Below are positions 57,870-64,000 of a DNA stretch of 64,000 bases, piece by piece (the stretch's first letter is position 1; every line of letters starts with the position of its first letter). Below the pieces are notes generated by a model. It was not told the origin of the DNA, made no database searches, and was given only the letters and a program-made list of their open reading frames with translations. Source of the stretch: Spirodela intermedia (Eukaryota; Streptophyta; Magnoliopsida; Alismatales; Araceae); assembly GCA_902729315.2 (NCBI GenBank), contig LR746275.1, positions 2,078,501-2,142,500 of the forward strand. The letters run 5' to 3'. A program made the translations under genes and the position numbers.

Positions 57870-60800
57870 TTAACTGGGCATGAATCCATGCCGCAGATCT
57901 GTAGATGATGTGGTAGATGAGGTCTGGGCCGTAGTTGGGACAGAGTTTCCGATGGGAAAGGAGGCAGGAGGCATATTGGGAAGAGAAGACGCAGATGGGC
58001 TGTAGCTCAACAACGTCCCCATCGGATGATCATACTTGCATGAAGAACCAAATTTGCATTCCCCATGTTGCATATAGAACGTGCAAGGCGGAGCTCCCTG
58101 TTTCAGCATGAAAAAAAATAATTACATAAAAGGAATAATGCCAAAAAACTCAGTGGAAGTATGGTTGAAATAGAAAAATAATACCAGAATATTTACTAAG
58201 ATAATTAATTACTTATCCAATGCCATAAAGTAGCCTTTGCAAATTAAGTAATTAAGCATAGTCTCCAGAAATAAAAACCAAAAAGTTGAAATTAGGTTAT
58301 ACAGTAATAGTCTTATTAAGAATTCCAAGTAGTTGAAAAAGGAATATAGAATTCAAGATGCTTAGTCACTGCCCAAATACATGATCTTCATATGAACGGT
58401 TTTTAAGATGTTCATGCCACAACATGACCGACGCAGGACATCATAATAAAAATGAGAAAAAAAAAATCGGTCTAGTATTATTATTGAGAACACTGTGCAT
58501 TAGGTACTAAAAAAACTAAACATTAGATTATAATGATGCCACAGCTGACGCTGTTCTTAATAATTTTCATATGATATCAGATCCAACGGTTGTCCTCAGA
58601 TTATATAAGATAATATTTACACTAGCAGCGTGATAAAAGTAAAAACCCATCCAACAAGTGAGGGATGCGTTAAGAATAATCCCCTCTATGTTTCTATAAA
58701 GTAAACATGTGATTAAAACGATGGGTTCACTCCAAAGATCAAAAAATAGTTTTGAGTTGGATGGATCCCAGAAATTATAACAACTATAATAGAGTAAATA
58801 AAATCGTTTTCAAATTGTATCTACAAAAGAAGACCCACTGACGAGAGAAAAAAAGGAAGAAAGAACCTGAGATAAAAAGTTCAGCAAGATGATTAAAACA
58901 GATAACAAATATGAGCTGAAATTGTCCTCAAGTCAAAACACCAAAAACATCTCACTAGAAGAATGCATTCCTAGCATTTTGCTGAGAACTACTCATTCGT
59001 TTTCTTGAATGGGTCCCTTGATTAGCCCGGAAACAAGTGTTTTACCAGAACTGGATATCCATGGTATTTCACAATTTAAGCAAGGATGAGACACCAATAA
59101 ACAAGCACATGAAATGATATTCTCTTTAAAACAGTAAACCAAGTTCTACAATCCGCACCTGAATAATTTCCAAGCTGCAATTCTCATTCACAGATGGTCA
59201 TCTATTCTCAAGCCTCGTTTTGGGAACAATTCAGCAGACCCCAACCCCCCTAAACTTCAATGGTGGGACATTCACCAAGAACCTGGCCACATTAATCTTC
59301 TGAAAGAAACTAATTCTCTTGTATGATCCTAGACATTTCCATTGCCACTTCTCAATATTAAAACATTTCCTCTCGTAGTGGTATCTAGCCAAAATATTAA
59401 CAATCTTAACCAAAATCAAACACCAGGAATGTCTCCAATGTACTTAAGCTCATTAAGAAATTCTCAAGGATGAACGGTCAATATCTTCAGTGATTATAAA
59501 AGGATATCCACAAAAATGCAAGATAGATCAAACAAGAATTTTCTCAAATGACTGCATTTGGGCTTTGGACTTTAATCCCAACTCATATGGGTAACAATTC
59601 TTTTTATTACAATGAATGAGAAATGAATTTTGAGAGAAAAAACATTGGTGCGATGATCAAAAGACATTTTTGACCAGAAATTTAAATGCAAATATTCACA
59701 GGATCACCCATAAAGATTTATACTTTGCGGATGTCAGAAGACAGATACAAGAACTAAGCTGGCATAATACGTCTGCATTGACAAATGTGGTGTCACATTC
59801 AAACTTGGATTATAACAAGAAAAGATGCACACATGATCATGGCTGGAGAGGAAAAAACATATACCAAATAGGCATCAGATATAAAGACATCTGAAAAACA
59901 TCCATAGAAAAGAAATCTAGCGAACTTTACACCATCAGGCCTACAAGTGATTAGAAGCTTTTAAACATATGTATTGATAGACATTTAACAGAGACCAGCT
60001 TCTACCATTTCTTTCTGTCGAAAGCATTGATCACTACTCCAAAATGAATGTATTATTTGATGCCAGTGACGTGGTGATCACCAGGTGAAAGTCAGATAAT
60101 CCAATAAAAAGAACTAAATGTTTCCGGCAGAAACCAAAAGTTAGTCAGTGCACGAAACATTGGTATCATTTGTGTCAGTCCATATGGACATCAGATTTAA
60201 GAAAGATTTTCTGATCAGATGCTTCATATATTTTAAAGTGCCAATTCGCAAAAACAATAGAGATCATTCGTATCCGTCCCTACAGATATTAATCATTGAA
60301 AACTCATATCGACATAGTCCATGAAGCCATTTAAACATAGGCCCTTTTCCCTTTCACAGACATTACAATTCTTTAACTGTGTGTCCGTAGAAACATAAAT
60401 ACAGGATTGAAATTCGATGATGGATTGTTTGCCGTGTTCTTCTTCTCGTCATTTGTGTATCTCATCAAAAATTTCGTATGATGTTTTTCTTAGAAAATTA
60501 CTTATCAGATTCCATGGAATCACTATAACAGACCTTTAAACAAAAGATCATAAGTGGTATCATACTTACAATTAATGGTCCTATATAATCCGTCTCCCAG
60601 CGTAAAGGAAAAGGGCCGGGCCTTCATGATTTTGAGTGGTTTATGATTCTTCATAATTCTTTGTGATAATTTACAGTTATCTTGTGATATGATTACTCAT
60701 ACTTCACATTGTTTACAAAAGGTTATAGCTAGCTCGATCAGGATGTTGTCTGGATCCAATTGGCCCAGCCATTTCGTCTAGTTTATGCCACAGGATCTGT

Positions 60801-62967
60801 CCATGTCCTGTTCCCTTTTTCAACATAAGTTGATGTTTGGATCCCTTTGGGCTGTGTTAGTGAGATTGCCATATAGATGGGCTCACGTCCAATATGGTCT
60901 TAGTCTGAACATAAAACTAAAATGGGATGATTTTGAATACTTAGGTCCGGAGTGAAAGGGTTCTGACGGAGTTAAATCACCACTTTTTTCTTCAGGACCC
61001 TAAACAGTGAATATAACCCAGAAAATACCAATCTTCAATAATAACGTTTAAACCAACATATAGCTACTTACACAGAAAACTTTAACAAAGCCTTAAAAAC
61101 AATGCTGCTTACCTGGCGAAGAGGCAGACCCAGAGGACTTAAGGAGTAATTCATTTTCAGCATTCCCCGTTCACGTGGATGATCATATTTACATGTGGGT
61201 CCAAACTTACAATCCCCTGTTTTCATGTAGTACTGGCATTCGGGTTGGCCTGGTCTCTCTGGGAACAGACTTTCTCTTCGCCCACTCACTGACGGATCAG
61301 CTGAAGAAGATGTCGACTGATAGGGACCCGGATAGGCTGGAACTGATGGAGGCAACTCATGGGGCATTCCATACGCTGGACCTGCTTGAAATGATGGTTG
61401 GCCTCCAGGGGATATAGCTGGGTTCACAGGGGGCTACAAAACAGAAAAAAAAAAAAGGCAAGAAACTCAGTTTTTCTGTGTCTCTAACGGCCCTCCTTAC
61501 GGGCAATCGCACCAGATAAAAAAGGGAACTTTACTCCATTGACGAAAATTAACTCACTGGATAAGAACTCCATCCTGAAACTGGAACCACTCCTGGGCAG
61601 AATAACATGGAACCATAAGCCCCTGGTATATATGATCCGGGTAATAATTGCCCAGGGCTTGACATTTGCCAGCCGGCCATGGCTGGGAACTGACTGGGAG
61701 GGTGGACTGACGAAGACTGCACACCCGGGAAGAATGGAGGCGCGGGTGCAAGTCCAGCCATTGACGTGTCAGCCAACTCCGGGTGATGGAACTTGCAGGT
61801 TGCACGAAATTTGCAGAGCCCGGTTTTCATATAGTAGGAGCAATCTTTTTCTCCCTGCATTTAGTGAACACCCTCAGAGACAGAGCCACTACCGAAGAAA
61901 ATAATCAAAAGATGAACATCCATGATGCAATGGGTCCAAACCGGGCGCAGGGGAAATCCAGAAGAGTTCAGCTGAACTGGGTGCACAGGGCCTCCCTGTC
62001 TTGGATGATGGTACTTGCAACTGGCACCAAATTTGCAGGTCCCAGTCTTCATGAAATACTGAATCAAGAGGATGGCCCATGAAATAATTTAGTCAAAAAT
62101 ATGAGGTTATTGATTTTTATTGACGATCACTTCATCTGCGCCCATGATCCAACAATATCCCAGCATATGACCAGGTGAACTCTACGAGTCAAAGACAAGA
62201 AAAACATACCTGACATACTGATTGACCAACCCTTTCTGGATACTCCCCACCAAACATCGGAGCAGCCGGAGTTCCCTGAAGCCATTAAACGCTGCATTAC
62301 CAAAAGCAGATAGAGGAAGCAAATATCTGCGATTTTGGAAACAGATATTAAGGTTTCTGCATTTTTGCAATGTCCTTTCCATTCCTAATCTTTATGTTCG
62401 ACCTACAGATTTCAGGTTCGGAAAGGACTACTCACCGATTCTGATGATCTAAAAAGACTGTCACCGCCGGGGGGACGGAGCCCTATAAGGAGAGCACTTA
62501 CTATTGCACGACTGCGTGGATGATTGTAGCGGCACTTGTCGCCATAGCCGCAAGATCCAGTGCGCATGTAGAAGTCACAGTCGCGCTCCCCGGGACGCTG
62601 TGGGTACGCTGGCTCGCCGCCGCCTCCGCCGCCGCCGCCGCTGCCGCTGCCGCCACCCAATGACAATTGCCACAAGGGTTCTACTCAAATCCCAATAATT
62701 CCATTAGAAATGCCCACGAAAAAACAAACCCCCAACTCTTGCTTCCTCCCTCCCCCGATTCCCATACGACATTGCAGCCGCCCATGGGGAAATATCACAG
62801 AAATCAAAACAGAACTTGCAGTAAATCTGAAAAAAACACTACTTGAAACCAGGAACATGCAGCGGTAATTGCGGAACCAGATGGGAAAGAAAATGTAGGG
62901 ACTAGAGTCGGTGACACAGTGCACCTTCAAGGCCAGTGCCGGGGTCGTCGCTGGGGGGGGCCTCCAT
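57870..62967 (-). CDS. Five-finger CCCH zinc-finger protein, 7 exons, 416 aa
   Basis: Minus-strand exons: 62967-62925, 62680-62502, 62275-62210, 62058-61942, 61854-61558, 61433-61113 and 58097-57870; 1251 nt, in frame. The N-terminus ([15 protein letters not shown] followed by a Gly run and [10 protein letters not shown]) is that of plant ZFN-type CCCH proteins, which bind nucleic acids and are usually nuclear. Five C-x8-C-x5-C-x3-H fingers occur at about residues 49-68, 95-114, 140-159, 300-319 and 346-365, arranged three plus two around a Pro/Ser-rich linker, as in the family. Each finger carries YMxTGxC or a close variant, and a YPERxGQ-type lead-in precedes several. Intron 6 is 3.0 kb. 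The start at 62967 is chosen by family similarity; an upstream in-frame Met at 63309 is less likely. The 3' end abuts a retroelement relic and a poly-A tract. Confidence 0.94.
58098..61112 (-). other. Intron 6 of the CCCH gene (3.0 kb)
   Basis: The intron precedes the last exon, which carries the fifth finger. It is AT-rich, without recognised coding or mobile sequence. Its length is about ten times that of the other introns of the gene. Confidence 0.6.
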
Positions 62968-64000
62968 TGGAGCGGCTTCCCTGGCGCTTCGAGGCAACAG
63001 AGGGTGTCCACTCACGAAGACTGGAATTGGGCGGCGGAGAGAGGCGATTCCCCCAGTGCGATCCCCCAAATTTGAAGGGAGATGGAGTGGGGGGCTCTGC
63101 CCACTCGCGATCGACTCCCCCCGTGTTCTACTGCTGTTCCTGCATCTGCCTCGCTTCAGTGGGTGGGAGGAGTAGAAGGGTTGGCGTGGGTGGTCTTGCC
63201 CGTCGTCGTAGTAGATTCCCCTGTTGGGTTCTCCCTCCCCCACCTTCCCGTTTTCAAAGCGCCGGCGTTTATGCAGAAGTGGAAAAAGAAGCTTCCTTTT
63301 AATACCCACCGTCAGAGAAGTCTTCCCAATTGAATAAAGGTCTCTTTTTATCCTCTTCCTGATTAATTTTAACTGATATGTACTAAATTTACTACTACTT
63401 AGTGTACTAACCTACTAAGTTTTTTATTGCTGATTTCATCCAAAATCAGGAGAATCTTCTTTGTATACTGTCTACTCTGTACTCTCATCTTGCACACGAG
63501 CTCAATGTTCTCTCAAGCGTTCTATTTTAAATTACCCCCCATAAATACCCAGAACGACTCTTCTACCCAATCCCAAAAAAAGCGCGTTTCTGTGGCCTCC
63601 AACACTCTCTCTCTCTCTCTCTCTCTCCCCCCTACCCGTGTTGAGTCCACCATTTTGGACCGTCCGATCCCCCTCTTTTGGGAGAGGAGGAACCCTCGAT
63701 CCAGTGGACCTATCGATCTCATTCTACTAAATGAGGCTCTAATGAGGTAGAATTAATGAAGCGTACGATTTCCTGGGGGTGTATCTATAAAAATAGTTCA
63801 GGTGCACCCGGCCCTGTGGACCCGCGAATCCTGGGCCGTACGATGGTAGAGGTCCCCGTGATGCACAGTGGGCCCCAGCACTGCGGATTCTTCAGATCTT
63901 TTGCCGCTCCAAGAAGCAGGAGAAAAAGTGTCGGCAGGAAGGGGACCACTCCCCCCTTTCGACACGTGGAAACTAAACAAAGGCTCCTCCCGGACGGATG
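62968..64000. other. Upstream region of the CCCH gene to the window end
   Basis: Holds the presumed 5' leader and promoter of the CCCH gene, followed from about 63320 by AT-rich sequence, a CT run (about 63605-63626) and unannotated sequence to the end. Open frames on both strands at 62900-63330 are antisense or leader frames without family similarity. Confidence 0.5.

Noticed and set aside
62968-63309. 114-residue N-terminal extension of the CCCH protein
   Set aside because: In-frame but not like any family N-terminus, whereas the Met at 62967 leads directly into the family-typical TGLEEPLWQL block; the upstream part is likely 5' leader.
1-64000. CRISPR arrays, bacterial operons, tRNA or rRNA genes
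   Set aside because: The sequence is clearly plant nuclear. No regularly spaced identical repeats with unique spacers, no tRNA T-arm motif in a foldable context and no rRNA core segments were seen by eye.

Overview
This window is nuclear DNA from a flowering plant. The evidence is spliced genes with GT-AG introns, chloroplast- and mitochondrion-type targeting peptides, and plant-restricted families: a CC-type glutaredoxin, an AP2/ERF factor, a PIRL leucine-rich protein and a five-finger CCCH protein. The mix of GC-rich and AT-rich genes and the FZP/BD1-like ERF would suit a monocot, but I cannot name the species.

Layout, left to right. 1-2557 (+): 3' part of NOP58, a box C/D snoRNP core protein. 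3279-10479 (-): nine-exon plastid-type NAD(P)-binding epimerase-like gene of the GC1/SulA kind; its fifth intron reads as a minor-spliceosome AT-AC intron. 11321-about 12455 (+): small gene with an N-myristoylation start (MGCGGSK). 13065-13409 (-): single-exon CC-type glutaredoxin. 15442-35263 (+): complete 23-exon REV3, the catalytic subunit of DNA polymerase zeta, 2044 aa when spliced, with a second minor-spliceosome-like intron (intron 5). 36206-38388 (+): three-exon PIRL gene. 39203-44198 (+): five-exon organelle-type RanBP2 zinc-finger gene. 44856-45794 (-): single-exon AP2/ERF gene, convergent with the previous one. 57870-62967 (-): seven-exon gene for a protein with five CCCH zinc fingers.

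From 46 to 57.8 kb I can support no gene. This stretch holds a GA tract of about 310 bp, a degenerate tandem array of 150-200 bp units (48.2-49.2 kb), a strongly AT-rich block (51.5-56.2 kb) and a frameshifted Ty3/gypsy reverse-transcriptase relic that ends next to the CCCH gene. Other repeats sit in introns: a probable solo LTR in REV3 intron 16, short tandem duplications in introns of REV3, the epimerase gene and the zinc-finger gene, and a dispersed 110-130 bp repeat shared by the REV3 upstream region and its intron 3. CT microsatellites are very common near genes, often with CT on the sense strand.

The genes do not form a pathway: this is an ordinary mixed gene neighbourhood (ribosome biogenesis, plastid protein, redox regulator, translesion polymerase, LRR protein, organelle RNA factor, transcription factor, RNA-binding protein). 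All exon joins were checked for reading-frame continuity by hand. For REV3, the epimerase, PIRL, zinc-finger and CCCH genes every junction keeps frame and the totals divide by three. I found no convincing new multi-gene system; the strongest unusual signals are the two U12-type introns and the degenerate tandem array.
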